From an uncultured Prevotella sp. (GTDB taxonomy: Bacteria > Bacteroidota > Bacteroidia > Bacteroidales > Bacteroidaceae): DNA of 64,000 nucleotides. A program made the translations under genes and the position numbers. How positions within the stretch are numbered: the stretch's first letter is position 1; the number at the start of each line of letters is the position of its first letter. Below are positions 34,326-44,143 of the stretch, one piece after another. The stretch covers positions 1-64,000 of the forward strand of contig CAAGIW010000051.1 of NCBI GenBank assembly GCA_900770025.1. Reading direction: 5' to 3'. The notes under the pieces are model-generated. The model made no database searches, was not told where the DNA came from, and saw nothing but the letters and a program-made list of their open reading frames with translations.

Positions 34326-35402
34326 TTATTTCAATTTTTCAACAAAGCGGTCAAACATGAATTCGGTATCTACAGGTCCACTACATGCTTCTGGATGGAA
34401 CTGGCTGGTAAACCAAGGGTTCTCCTTGTGGCATACGCCCTCATTGGAACCATCGTTCATATTTACGAACAGTTCACGCCAATCCTTGCCTAAAGTAGAG
34501 GCATCCACCGCATAGCCGTGGTTCTGACTGGTCACGTAGCAGCGATTGGTGCCTACCTCGCGCACAGGCTGGTTGTGTGAACGATGGCCATACTTCAGCT
34601 TATAGATTTTTGCTCCACCAGCTTTGGCAAGCAACTGATTTCCCATGCAGATGCCACAAATGGGCTTTCTTGAAAGTCCCATCTGTTTGCGGATCACATT
34701 CACTGCAGCCTCGCACATGTCGGGATCGCCAGGACCATTGCCCAAGAACAATCCATCAAAGTCCATGCCTGTGTAGTCATAGTTCCAGGGAACTCGAATC
34801 ACCTCCACGCCACGATTCACCAGACAGCGTATGATATTGTTCTTCACTCCACAATCCACGAGTATCACTTTTTTTCCAGCCCCCTCATTATACCTGATTA
34901 CCTCCTTGCAACTCACCTTGTCCACAAAGTTCACTCCCTCATAATCGGCAGTGGGGATGTTATCAGGCTCATCATCAAAGAGAATCTTGCCCATCATCAC
35001 GCCGTGTTCACGCAACACTTTGGTCAATTCACGAGTGTCTATTCCCGTTATGCCGGGCACTTTCTCGCGCTTCAGCCACTCAGCTAAACTTTCCTTCGCA
35101 TTCCAGTGGTTGTATTGTTCACTGTAGTCAGCCACAATGATGGCAGACGCATGAATACGGTCGCTCTCCATAAAGGTGGCGATACCGTCACTCTCCACGG
35201 TAAACGGTGGCACGCCATAGTTGCCCACCAAGGGATAGGTAAGTGTCATCAACTGTCCGGCATACGAGGGGTCTGTAAGACTTTCCGGGTACCCCATCAT
35301 TGCGGTATTGAATACCACTTCTCCCGCCACCGGCTGTTCATAACCAAATGACTTTCCATGGAAGCGTGTTCCATCTTCAAGTAATAATGTTACGTTCTTC
35401 AT
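34326..35402 (-). CDS. carA: Carbamoyl-phosphate synthase small (glutaminase) subunit
   Basis: Releases ammonia from glutamine for CarB. 358 residues: N-terminal CarA domain (FNTAMMGYPESLTDPSYAGQ), then a class I glutamine amidotransferase with the nucleophile Cys in PICGICMGNQ and the catalytic His-Glu in FHPEACSGP. Directly precedes carB. Confidence 0.97.
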   Translation of the reverse strand: MKNVTLLLEDGTRFHGKSFGYEQPVAGEVVFNTAMMGYPESLTDPSYAGQLMTLTYPLVGNYGVPPFTVESDGIATFMESDRIHASAIIVADYSEQYNHWNAKESLAEWLKREKVPGITGIDTRELTKVLREHGVMMGKILFDDEPDNIPTADYEGVNFVDKVSCKEVIRYNEGAGKKVILVDCGVKNNIIRCLVNRGVEVIRVPWNYDYTGMDFDGLFLGNGPGDPDMCEAAVNVIRKQMGLSRKPICGICMGNQLLAKAGGAKIYKLKYGHRSHNQPVREVGTNRCYVTSQNHGYAVDASTLGKDWRELFVNMNDGSNEGVCHKENPWFTSQFHPEACSGPVDTEFMFDRFVEKLK

Positions 35403-35505
35403 ATTTTGACTTTGTGGTCCGGATACATATTCCGGATTGTGTTTATATCTTTTCTCAGTATATGTCGTTTGTATATCTTTTTATCAGCAGTATTCAGTCT
35501 GCATT
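35403..35505. other. purF-carA spacer with hairpin
   Basis: No gene. TCCGGA (about 35418-35423) and TCCGGA (about 35431-35437) can form a short hairpin in the transcript between purF and carA. No TAnnTTTG promoter was found, so carA probably depends on upstream transcription. Confidence 0.4.
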
Positions 35506-37401
35506 TCAGAACTTCTGTGCATACTGATACACTTTTTCCACGTAGTTGATAAAAGCTTGGTTGGCTAATTTCACACCTCCTGGCGTGGGATAGTTGCCCG
35601 TGAAATACCAGTCGCCCTTGTGGTTAGGTATCGCCTTGTGCAATCCTTCGATGCTTTGGAACACCAATTCTATAGGTGTAGTCACTCCTGCGGGTCTCAG
35701 CATCTCCACCATCTTGGTGTTCAGTTCGTCCACGGTGAATGGACTGTACAGTTTCTTCACACAGCACTGCATCTCAGTCTTAGGCTTTTTCATTTCCTCC
35801 ACACAGTTGTGATAGATTTCTTCAATCAGGTGGTGCATGTTGCGGTCTTTCAGCAGTTCCACACACGCCCTAAACGCGATGAACTCTTCCAAATGTGCCA
35901 TGTCGATGCCGTAATAGTCGGGATAACGTATCTGTGGTGAAGAACTCACAATCACAATCTTCTTGGGATGCAGGCGGTCGAGTATTTTGATGATGCTCTC
36001 CCTCAGAGTGGTGCCACGCACAATGCTGTCATCTATCACCACCAGATTGTCCACTCCCTTTTCCAAAGACTCATAGGTGATGTCATACACGTGCGAAGCG
36101 AGGTCGTTACGGGAATTGCCCTCTGTGATAAAGGTTCTCAGTTTGATATCTTTCCACGCAATCTTCTCCGAACGCACATACTGATGCAGTATCTCCTGCA
36201 GTTCTTCATGGGTGGGCACATGGTCCATGTTTTCCAGTGCCTTGATCTTCTGTTCGTTGATATAACGTTTAAATCCACCCAGCATCCCATAATATGCCAC
36301 CTCTGCCGTATTGGGGATAAACGAGAACACGGTATGCTCCACATCCCCGTCCACAGCCTTGAGGATAGAGGGCAACAGCTGTTCGCCCAGTTGCTTGCGC
36401 TCCTGATAGATATCGCGGTCAGAACCACGGCTAAAGTAGATGCGTTCAAAAGAGCAGGCAGCGTCTCCACGGGGAGCCAACACCTGTTCAATATTGCACT
36501 CGCCGTTCTTGTTCACCATAATGGCCTGTCCGGGCTTCAGTTCTGAGATATTGTCACACTCCAAGTCAAAGGTGGTCTGCAGCACAGGGCGCTCGCTTGC
36601 CACTGCCACAATTTCATCATTGCGATAGTAGAACGCAGGCCTGATGCCCCAAGGGTCGCGCAAGGAGAACATCTCTCCACTACCGGTCAAGCCACACACC
36701 ACATAGCCGCCATCAAAGTCGGGCATCGTGGTCTTCAGCACGTTTGCCATCTTCACATGGTTGTCGATATAGTCGGTAATGTCTGTTCCGTTCAGTCCCA
36801 GTTCCTTAGCATCCTGATAATTGCGTTCCACCTCCCTGTCTAATCGGTGTCCCATCCATTCCAGCATGATGTAACTGTCGCTGAAGATGCGCGGGTATTG
36901 TCCCTGTTCGGTTATCTTGTCGAACACCTCATCAATATTGGTCATGTTGAAATTGCCGCACAGGCACAGGTTCTTTGCCTTCCAGTTGTTTCTTCTCAGG
37001 AACGGGTGTACATACTTCAGACCGCTTTTCCCTGTGGTGGAATAGCGCAGGTGCCCCATATACAGCTCTCCGGCAAAAGGCAGTTGACTACTGGCATATT
37101 CCGCATCCTGTATCTGTGCATGAGTAAGTCCCTTGAAGCCCTTCTGTACGGCAGCAAAGATTTCCGTGATGGCATTAGAACCCTCAGCCTTTTCACGAAA
37201 CATGTATTCATTTCCGGGCGTGGTATGCAGTTTGACACATGCCATTCCGGCGCCTTCCTGCCCTCGATTATGCTGCTTCTCCATCATCAGATACAACTTG
37301 TTAAGTCCGTACATCCACGTGCCATACTTACGCTGATAGTAGTCCAATGGTTTCAGCAATCGAATCATTGCTATGCCACATTCATGTTTTAATTGCTCCA
37401 T
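35506..37401 (-). CDS. purF: Amidophosphoribosyltransferase (long PurF type)
   Basis: First step of purine synthesis: PRPP plus glutamine to phosphoribosylamine. 631 residues, longer than E. coli PurF (about 505). The class II glutamine amidotransferase domain starts with MEQLKHECGIAM, so the nucleophile would be Cys8 after removal of a short propeptide; NRGQEGAG and the GHLRYSTTGKSG loop are present. The phosphoribosyltransferase PRPP motif is VVIDDSIVRGTTLR near 450. The extra length lies in inserts, and a PurF paralogue with another substrate cannot be excluded. Confidence 0.85.
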   Translation of the reverse strand: MEQLKHECGIAMIRLLKPLDYYQRKYGTWMYGLNKLYLMMEKQHNRGQEGAGMACVKLHTTPGNEYMFREKAEGSNAITEIFAAVQKGFKGLTHAQIQDAEYASSQLPFAGELYMGHLRYSTTGKSGLKYVHPFLRRNNWKAKNLCLCGNFNMTNIDEVFDKITEQGQYPRIFSDSYIMLEWMGHRLDREVERNYQDAKELGLNGTDITDYIDNHVKMANVLKTTMPDFDGGYVVCGLTGSGEMFSLRDPWGIRPAFYYRNDEIVAVASERPVLQTTFDLECDNISELKPGQAIMVNKNGECNIEQVLAPRGDAACSFERIYFSRGSDRDIYQERKQLGEQLLPSILKAVDGDVEHTVFSFIPNTAEVAYYGMLGGFKRYINEQKIKALENMDHVPTHEELQEILHQYVRSEKIAWKDIKLRTFITEGNSRNDLASHVYDITYESLEKGVDNLVVIDDSIVRGTTLRESIIKILDRLHPKKIVIVSSSPQIRYPDYYGIDMAHLEEFIAFRACVELLKDRNMHHLIEEIYHNCVEEMKKPKTEMQCCVKKLYSPFTVDELNTKMVEMLRPAGVTTPIELVFQSIEGLHKAIPNHKGDWYFTGNYPTPGGVKLANQAFINYVEKVYQYAQKF

Positions 37402-37604
37402 GCCTTATTTATTTTGTGATGTTGTGTTGTCTGCTTGATGTCTTCTCCCTTCCCTTACATTATATATAGTGTGTGTCCGAGGCACCATTTTCTTTCGTTG
37501 ATGGTGGCCAGATACATAAAGAACCAGCACCTGTGTTTGGGTTTCTTTCTCAAAAGGAGCAAAGAAACCGATACAGAAGCCGGTTCCCATGCTCTTCGGT
37601 AACC

Positions 37605-39449
37605 TTATTCTACGGTAACTGATTTAGCCAGATTGCGCGGCTGATCCACATCCTTGCCCTTGCAAACGGCCACGTGATACGCCAGCAACTGCAACGGTAT
37701 GGTGGCGAGAAGTGGCTCCAGGCACTCTATAGTGTCGGGCAGTTCTATCACCTCATCCGCAATCCTGCTGATAGTTTCATCGCCCTCGGTCACCAAGGCG
37801 ATTACCTTGCCCTTTCGGGCCTTCACCTCCTGTATGTTGCTCAACACCTTTTCATACATGGCATTGTGGGTGGCTATCACCACCACAGGCATATCAGAAT
37901 CGATGAGTGCGATGGGGCCATGCTTCATCTCTGCCGCCGGATAGCCCTCCGCATGTATATAGCTTATTTCTTTCAGTTTCAAGGCTCCCTCCAGTGCCAC
38001 AGGATAATTGTACCCACGTCCTAAATACAAGAAGTTGCGTGCATAGGTAAAGATGCGGCTCAAGTCGGCTATCTTGCCGTTCTGCTCCAGCACCTTTTTC
38101 ATCTTTGCCGGTATCTCGTGCAATTCCTTTACAATGGAAAGATAGTCGTCACTGGTGATGGTGCCTTTCTCCTTGGCCAGTGCCAGCGCCAGCATCGACA
38201 GCACCGTAACCTGTCCGGTGAATGCCTTGGTGGATGCCACTCCTATCTCTGGTCCCACATGGATATAGGAACCTGTGTTGGTGGCACGGGGAATACTGGA
38301 ACCAATGGAGTTGCAGATACCATAAATAAAGGCGCCGTTGGATTTTGCCAAATGCACGGCAGCCAGGGTGTCGGCGGTCTCTCCACTTTGGGATATGGCT
38401 ATCACCACATCCTTGGACGTGATGACAGGATTACGGTAGCGGAACTCTGACGCATACTCCACCTCCACGGGAATCCGGCACAGGCTCTCTATCATCTGCT
38501 TGCCTATCAAGGCAGCGTGCCACGAGGTGCCACATGCCACAATGATGATGCGGTGGGCACTCACCAACTGCTTGCGGTAGTCTATCACAGCACTGAGCAC
38601 CACATTGTCGGTATCCACATTCACCCTGCCTCGCATACAGTTGGTCAGACACTCCGGCTGTTCAAATATCTCCTTGAGCATAAAATGGGGATATCCTCCC
38701 TTTTCCAATTGTCCCAGATTCAAATCCACGGTCTGTATTTCGGGCTTGAGCTTTCGGTTCTGTATGTTCACCACCTTGAGGGGTTCTCCCTTGCGTATCA
38801 CTGCGATGTTTCCATCTTCAAGATAAACCACCTGATCGGTATATTCCACAATGGGTGTGGCATCTGAACCGAGAAAGAACTCATCTTCGCCTATTCCCAC
38901 CACCAACGGACTCTGCTTGCGAGCAGCGATAATCTGGTTGGGGTCACGCCTGTCTATCAATGCAATGGCATAAGCTCCTATCACCTCATGCAGTGCCACC
39001 TGTACGGCTGTGAGCAAATCAAAGTTCTTCTGTTCCTGCACGTATTCTATCAGTTGCACCATCACCTCGGTGTCGGTATCTGAACGGAAGGTAACTCCCT
39101 TGGATATCAGTTTGGCTTTGAGGTCGGCATAGTTTTCAATGATGCCGTTATGAATGATTGCGAGATTTTTGGATTGCGAATAATGAGGATGGGCGTTCAA
39201 TGCCGAAGGCTCTCCATGAGTGGCCCATCTGGTATGCGCTATACCCACAGTACCTGTCACATTCTTCTCGCTGCAATAGTTCACGAGGTCATCCACTTTT
39301 CCTTTGGCTTTCCACACGTTCAGTTCTCCCTGTTCGTCAATCATCGCCACACCGGCGCTGTCATAGCCTCGATACTCTAATCGGCGCAATCCTCCAATCA
39401 GGATGGGGAATGCCTGTTTATTTCCTATATATCCTACAATACCGCACAT
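37605..39449 (-). CDS. glmS: Glutamine-fructose-6-phosphate aminotransferase (isomerising)
   Basis: Makes glucosamine-6-phosphate, entry point to UDP-GlcNAc for peptidoglycan, LPS and the EPS loci here. 614 residues: class II glutamine amidotransferase with Cys2 (MCGIVGYIG), HTRWATHG, then two SIS sugar-isomerase domains (ISQSGETADTLAA; GRGYNYPVALEGALKLKE) and the C-terminal KSVTVE end. A full Bacteroidetes promoter lies at 39700-39731, giving a leader of about 245 bases. Confidence 0.97.
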   Translation of the reverse strand: MCGIVGYIGNKQAFPILIGGLRRLEYRGYDSAGVAMIDEQGELNVWKAKGKVDDLVNYCSEKNVTGTVGIAHTRWATHGEPSALNAHPHYSQSKNLAIIHNGIIENYADLKAKLISKGVTFRSDTDTEVMVQLIEYVQEQKNFDLLTAVQVALHEVIGAYAIALIDRRDPNQIIAARKQSPLVVGIGEDEFFLGSDATPIVEYTDQVVYLEDGNIAVIRKGEPLKVVNIQNRKLKPEIQTVDLNLGQLEKGGYPHFMLKEIFEQPECLTNCMRGRVNVDTDNVVLSAVIDYRKQLVSAHRIIIVACGTSWHAALIGKQMIESLCRIPVEVEYASEFRYRNPVITSKDVVIAISQSGETADTLAAVHLAKSNGAFIYGICNSIGSSIPRATNTGSYIHVGPEIGVASTKAFTGQVTVLSMLALALAKEKGTITSDDYLSIVKELHEIPAKMKKVLEQNGKIADLSRIFTYARNFLYLGRGYNYPVALEGALKLKEISYIHAEGYPAAEMKHGPIALIDSDMPVVVIATHNAMYEKVLSNIQEVKARKGKVIALVTEGDETISRIADEVIELPDTIECLEPLLATIPLQLLAYHVAVCKGKDVDQPRNLAKSVTVE

Positions 39450-39699
39450 AATCTCTTTTTGTTTTCGTTAAACCTACCTCCTTTGGCATGTCACTGTTGT
39501 TCTAAACCTCTTTGGAAACAAGCCACTTGTTTCACCAAGACAACCAGCAAAAACCGACACAGCAATCAACATTCTGGTTGCCGTATAAAAGAGGTTCGTA
39601 ATCTTCATATCATTTGTCAGTTGTTGTATATATACACGTATGGGAACGGGTGACAAAAATCCGAATCACAGTCACACGCACCCACTCCGATTCAACGTG
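39450..39699 (-). other. Long glmS 5' leader
   Basis: About 245 bases lie between the predicted start site near 39695 and the glmS ATG at 39449. No open reading frame with convincing features is seen. I found no glmS-ribozyme-like sequence. Leader function, if any, is unknown. Confidence 0.35.
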
Positions 39700-39731
39700 C
39701 AAATTTACACCTTATTTTTCAAACTACCAAA
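39700..39731 (-). promoter_or_regulatory. glmS promoter
   Basis: On the minus strand TTTG (39731-39728), a 20-base spacer, TAAATTTG (39707-39700): an exact -33/-7 match. Confidence 0.7.
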
Positions 39732-39816
39732 TAAGCCATGTTGTAAATCATCAGCATTTTTGCCCTGACAGCACCCAGCGGTCGCCTGCGCCCTGCCATC
39801 CACACCGCCAAACAGC

Positions 39817-39845
39817 AGAAAATACTCCTCAAAAAGGGACGTATT
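39817..39845 (-). terminator. Possible terminator of the esterase gene
   Basis: The minus strand can fold AATACGTCCC with GGAGTATT (one bulge) followed by TTTTC, 39 bases or more after the esterase stop. Confidence 0.35.
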
Positions 39846-39883
39846 CTTACTCTTGGAAGCTGGCACAGGCCAGGAAAAATGCC

Positions 39884-41137
39884 CTATCTGCCAGTGGCCT
39901 CCTCAGAGAACATATAGCACCATGACGGGAGTTCCACGCCATGCCGCCTTACGAGATTGCCACGTGCACCCAACTTTCGGCCCGATTTGTTCTTCTCTCC
40001 ATTGGCGCCATACCGCACCTTGCAGCCCTTGGTCTCCCCACTACACGCTATGACTACCTGGTCGTTTGCTATACTTACGCTTTGAACAATGTCCTTATTT
40101 TCGGGAGTAACCACACGGAATCCGTAGTTAGTTACTTTACTTACGGTGACAGTGTCAAACTCAAGTTGTCCGTAGCACTGGTTAAACTCGATGACAACCG
40201 ACTTTCCTTCTGCCTCCACCCTCACAGGATAAAGTCCGCGGTCAGCACGTCCATAGCGCACAATGTCTAACACGGCCTCCGCATTGTAGCGGCCTACCAC
40301 GGTTTGGCTCTTCCCGTCAAGATGCAGTCTGTCGTCCACGAAATCAAGGAAATATACAGGAGTACCGGCCACAAACAGCGAATTATCCCTGATCTGCCGC
40401 ATCTGAGCCTGGGGGATAGAAATCTCATAACAGTCATATTGTTCTGGCATGAAGTCATAACATTTTGTCAGACAGCACGACTGATATGCCACTATCTTCA
40501 CATCCCGCTTCTGTCCTGTCATGCTCTTCACATCCCTGTTGATGTCGTCGGCAAACTGTTTGAGCATTTTTCCGTAATCCACCTTAGTATAGTCGAACAT
40601 ATCGCTCTCTCCCTGCATCCAGCACACGGCCGGCACAAAAAACTCCATCCCCCCTTTCCGGGCCTCCTTGCACGATTCTCTGATATCCTCTATCAGGGCT
40701 TCATAAGGATCACTGCCCTTGACGAGATTCGAGATGGCCGTTCCTCCTCTGCCATCGGCAAACACACACACCATCGTGTCCCTGCCCAAGGCTCTTGCCA
40801 AGGCCTCACCCATGGCGTAAGCCGAGTTCTCGTATCTGCGATTGCCATACTTGAAGAGTCTTTTCAAAGCCTTTTTCCAACCTCTGTCTTCATAATACCC
40901 GAATCCGTCAGTCAGTCCCTCTCCCACTACACGTCCCTGCCATTTGTGCGAAAGTTCTTCAATGTCGGTCACCAGTTCCGCCTCTTCCCCCATGGCCAAA
41001 CTCTGTCCATACACAGGCACACACACCACCACTTTCGGCTTCTCCCCGTCGTCACATGCCGTCAATCCGCCAACTGTAGCAATGGCCAAGGCCATCAGCC
41101 GGAGCCAATAATTACACCATTTCATTCTTATCTTCAT
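39884..41137 (-). CDS. SGNH/SASA-type carbohydrate esterase lipoprotein
   Basis: 417 residues from the ATG at 41137 (MKIRMKWCNYW; the next ATG four codons later is also possible). The signal peptide ends in a lipobox LTAC, so the mature protein is lipid-anchored. The sialate O-acetylesterase-type (DUF303) signature is seen: GQSLAMG with the nucleophile Ser, GRGGTAISN, CWMQGESD, and DRLHLDG with the Asp-x-x-His pair. It probably removes acetyl groups from glycans outside the cytoplasm. It is transcribed away from the GT2 gene at 41319; in-frame upstream ATGs lack signal-peptide character. Confidence 0.82.
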   Translation of the reverse strand: MKIRMKWCNYWLRLMALAIATVGGLTACDDGEKPKVVVCVPVYGQSLAMGEEAELVTDIEELSHKWQGRVVGEGLTDGFGYYEDRGWKKALKRLFKYGNRRYENSAYAMGEALARALGRDTMVCVFADGRGGTAISNLVKGSDPYEALIEDIRESCKEARKGGMEFFVPAVCWMQGESDMFDYTKVDYGKMLKQFADDINRDVKSMTGQKRDVKIVAYQSCCLTKCYDFMPEQYDCYEISIPQAQMRQIRDNSLFVAGTPVYFLDFVDDRLHLDGKSQTVVGRYNAEAVLDIVRYGRADRGLYPVRVEAEGKSVVIEFNQCYGQLEFDTVTVSKVTNYGFRVVTPENKDIVQSVSIANDQVVIACSGETKGCKVRYGANGEKNKSGRKLGARGNLVRRHGVELPSWCYMFSEEATGR

Positions 41138-41318
41138 TACTTCAAAATCAAGTTTGCAGCAAAAAACACGATGCAAAGTACGAAAAACATTTGACAATTC
41201 ACTCATCATTTGAAAGAAAATGGTGCCGAAAATGGAAAAAACATCCTCAAAACCTTTGCAGTGTCAAAAAATATCACAATATTTACACCAACAAAGACCC
41301 TATAACACAAAAAAAGTC

Positions 41319-42314
41319 ATGGATGACAACATACAGATAAGTGTGATCATTCCGGTATATAACACCCAGAAGTATTTAGAAAGATGCGTCAATGGTGTCA
41401 TGGCCAACAAGGGCCTCGGTATGGAGATAATTCTTGTGGACGATGGTTCCACCGATGCCTCTCCCGCCATCTGCGACCAGCTTGCTGCCCAATATCCTTT
41501 CATCACAGCCCTCCATATTCCCAATTCAGGTCCTGCCTCTGCAAAAAACAGGGGACTTGACATGGCCCGGGGCACATTTGTGGCAATGATTGACAGCGAT
41601 GACGAACCGATGCACAACATGTTTGTCCGCATGATGGAAGAGGCCACCACCCACGATGCTGACATTGTGTGCTGCAACTATCTCGAAAGATATGAAGACG
41701 GCACCACACGCTCCTTCGACTATACACACCAAGCCATCGTGCTCAACCACGAACGGGGGGTTGAACACTTTCTGATGAAAAGGAAGATATACACCCAATG
41801 CTGGACAAAGATATACAGGCGACAGATGCTTGAACAGTTCAAGATACGCAATGTGGAAGGACTGAAGACCGACGAAGACTTCATATTCAACATCAGTTGT
41901 TTCGTCCATGCCCGGACTACGTGCGTGATTGACGCTCCACTATACATCTATTCCATGAGAGACACGTCGCTTTCGAAAGACTTTTTCAACAAAGACATCA
42001 ACGCCTATATCGACAACCGCCTGCTGCGCTTTAACATAGTGGAACGGGAACTGACGGCATACGCCCCCAAGAACTTGAGGCACGCCGTATTCAACAGACT
42101 GTTCTACTCCAACGAACTGCTCGGTCGCATTGCTCTGTTTCCTACACATTACCACGACAAGCGCACCAGAAGCGTCATCCGATACATGCGCCGCCACATC
42201 CTGTATGCGCTTTCCGTACATCGGCAGATTGGCTTCAGTCTGGCCGGTTGCCTGATGCTTCTGCTTCCCACAACGGTCTATATGAGATACCGTCACCGCA
42301 AACTAAACCCGTGA
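41319..42314 (+). CDS. Glycosyltransferase family 2
   Basis: 331 residues from the ATG at 41319 (MDDNIQISVIIPVYNTQKYL). The ATG at 41220 would add 33 non-conserved residues. GT-A motifs: IILVDDGSTDAS, GPASAKNRGLDMARG and the metal-binding MIDSDDEP near 95-102. The C-terminal 30 residues are hydrophobic and end in basic residues, a possible membrane anchor. It is followed after 5 bases by another GT2 gene. Confidence 0.88.
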   Translation: MDDNIQISVIIPVYNTQKYLERCVNGVMANKGLGMEIILVDDGSTDASPAICDQLAAQYPFITALHIPNSGPASAKNRGLDMARGTFVAMIDSDDEPMHNMFVRMMEEATTHDADIVCCNYLERYEDGTTRSFDYTHQAIVLNHERGVEHFLMKRKIYTQCWTKIYRRQMLEQFKIRNVEGLKTDEDFIFNISCFVHARTTCVIDAPLYIYSMRDTSLSKDFFNKDINAYIDNRLLRFNIVERELTAYAPKNLRHAVFNRLFYSNELLGRIALFPTHYHDKRTRSVIRYMRRHILYALSVHRQIGFSLAGCLMLLLPTTVYMRYRHRKLNP

Positions 42315-42319
42315 TCAGC

Positions 42320-43123
42320 ATGGCAAAATACACGATTATAACCATCAACTACAACAACGGCAAGGAACTGTGCCGCACCATAGAGAGCGTGATAAACCAG
42401 ACTTTCAGAGACATCGAATACATCGTCATTGACGGCGGCTCTACGGATGAGAGTGTGGACATCATCAAACAACATGCTTCCCACATCAACTTCTGGGTAT
42501 CTGAAAGAGACAACGGCGTATATCATGCCATGAACAAGGCTCTGCAACATGCTCATGGAGAATATGTGAACTTTATGAACTCTGGAGATTCATTCTACTC
42601 GCCACGGGTGCTTGAAGAGATTGACCGCCTCATCGGGGATGCCGACATACTGTTCGGAAACGTATGCGACCCCGAATCCGGCCGGATATACGGAGGTGTA
42701 CCGGTTAGCAGTGAGGTGACTCTGCTCACCTTAAAGAAAGAGATACTCTGCCATCAGGGCACTTTCTACCGTCGTCGGATATTTGACCGCTATCCCTACG
42801 ACGAGAGTCTCCAGCTGATTGCCGACTGGAAAGTGAACGTACAGGCCATTGTGCTTGACCATTGCAAGGTGAAGGTGGTCGATACGCTCGTGGCCAACTA
42901 CGACCTCACAGGCATGAGCAGCACCCAAAGCCGGCTGCATGAGGAAGAGCGCAAAAGAGTGATGAAGGAACTTTTCCCCGAACGCATACTACAGGATTAT
43001 GAACACCTGTACACGGAAAGGGAGATGCCAATCGTCAGTCTGCTGCCAGAACTGAAGAAAAGGGGACGGGTGCAGAAGATTGTTTACTTATTTGCGAAAT
43101 ACGTTTTGAAACTAACAAAATAA
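42320..43123 (+). CDS. Glycosyltransferase family 2 (WcaA-like)
   Basis: 267 residues from the ATG at 42320 (MAKYTIITINYNNGKEL), 5 bases after the previous GT stop; the ATG at 42248 inside the preceding gene is unlikely. Motifs: EYIVIDGGSTDESVDII, VSERDNGVYHAMNKAL, FMNSGDSF and HQGTFYRR, the pattern of colanic-acid WcaA/WcaE-like enzymes. The 3' end overlaps the convergent GT2 gene by 12 bases. Confidence 0.88.
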   Translation: MAKYTIITINYNNGKELCRTIESVINQTFRDIEYIVIDGGSTDESVDIIKQHASHINFWVSERDNGVYHAMNKALQHAHGEYVNFMNSGDSFYSPRVLEEIDRLIGDADILFGNVCDPESGRIYGGVPVSSEVTLLTLKKEILCHQGTFYRRRIFDRYPYDESLQLIADWKVNVQAIVLDHCKVKVVDTLVANYDLTGMSSTQSRLHEEERKRVMKELFPERILQDYEHLYTEREMPIVSLLPELKKRGRVQKIVYLFAKYVLKLTK

Positions 43124-44041
43124 CTTGGCATACATCTCTGACAACAAGAACATCATCCTATTGGGGACACTGTAGTTCATATTGCGCCATATACCATTTG
43201 ACTCTGGAAATAAAACGGCCCACTTCCTAACGTTTCTATGTGTTCTATCTAAGACATAAATAGACTTGCATAAAAATTTCCTCTGCAATAATTCCGGCTC
43301 TAACATGTCATAAACTCCCTTTTCCCGATAAAACCTTTCTACCGCTCTTATTGCATTGGCAAAACTTTGAATCCTATTGTCACTATTTGTACTGCAATAA
43401 TTGTTAGGATTGTATTGTACATAGTGGTAGAGAGCCTTGTCAACAGACGAAAAAGATTTGGCAAAAAAGAATAACTTGCAACAGAAAATATAATCCTCTC
43501 CAAACTGGATGTCTGGAATAAATGACAACTTGTTTTGAACAATCAAATCACGACGAATGAGCAATTTCCACAGAACCCCCTTTATCCTCAACAGCGTCAT
43601 GGCCTTCATTGCCTCAATATGATCAGATGGATAATGCTGCTTACAGACAACCCTTGTATCCGGATAATCCTCATAATAATCACATCCCACAACATCCGCC
43701 TTGGAACAGATGGCCTTATCAACCAGTTCTTCCACCATATTCTTCTCAATCCAATCATCACTGTCAACAAAGAGTATATAATCTCCGCTTGCATTTTCAA
43801 GAAGAGTGTTTCTTACTTTTGCGATTCCTTGGTTTTCAGAATTGTTGATGATTTTCACCATTGTTGCACGCAACGGATACCTTTGCAATTCACTGCGAAG
43901 TATTGTCATGCTGTTATCTGGAGTACAATCATTGACAAAAACATATTCGATTTCTGGATATGTCTGTGAAAACAATGTTTCTAAACATCTGGAGAAAAAC
44001 TTCTCAACATTGTAAACAGGTACTAAGATTGAAATCTTCAT
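43112..44041 (-). CDS. Glycosyltransferase family 2, AT-rich
   Basis: 309 residues from the ATG at 44041 (MKISILVPVYNVEKFFSRC); the ATG at 44107 would add 22 unlike residues. Motifs: EYVFVNDCTPDNS, GIAKVRNTLLENASGDYILF and VDSDDW. Clearly more AT-rich than the two convergent GT genes, and encoded on the opposite strand with the orphan DUF3791 and glf genes, suggesting separate acquisition. Sugar specificity is unknown; the nearby glf suggests a Galf-containing glycan. Confidence 0.87.
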   Translation of the reverse strand: MKISILVPVYNVEKFFSRCLETLFSQTYPEIEYVFVNDCTPDNSMTILRSELQRYPLRATMVKIINNSENQGIAKVRNTLLENASGDYILFVDSDDWIEKNMVEELVDKAICSKADVVGCDYYEDYPDTRVVCKQHYPSDHIEAMKAMTLLRIKGVLWKLLIRRDLIVQNKLSFIPDIQFGEDYIFCCKLFFFAKSFSSVDKALYHYVQYNPNNYCSTNSDNRIQSFANAIRAVERFYREKGVYDMLEPELLQRKFLCKSIYVLDRTHRNVRKWAVLFPESNGIWRNMNYSVPNRMMFLLSEMYAKLFC

Positions 44042-44143
44042 AATATAGAATTTCGCGACCGAAGTTTCAGGAGTAATCTCTTGAGTGGAGCGTGTCGGGA
44101 TGTTCAACTATCTCCGTAGAGGAATGATATAACGTCAAATTAG

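Noticed and set aside
37405..37590. 61-residue minus-strand open frame between glmS and purF
   Set aside because: No conserved features or promoter; spacing and composition look like non-coding DNA.
39450..39699. glmS ribozyme
   Set aside because: The ribozyme core was not recognised and the class is not known from this phylum.
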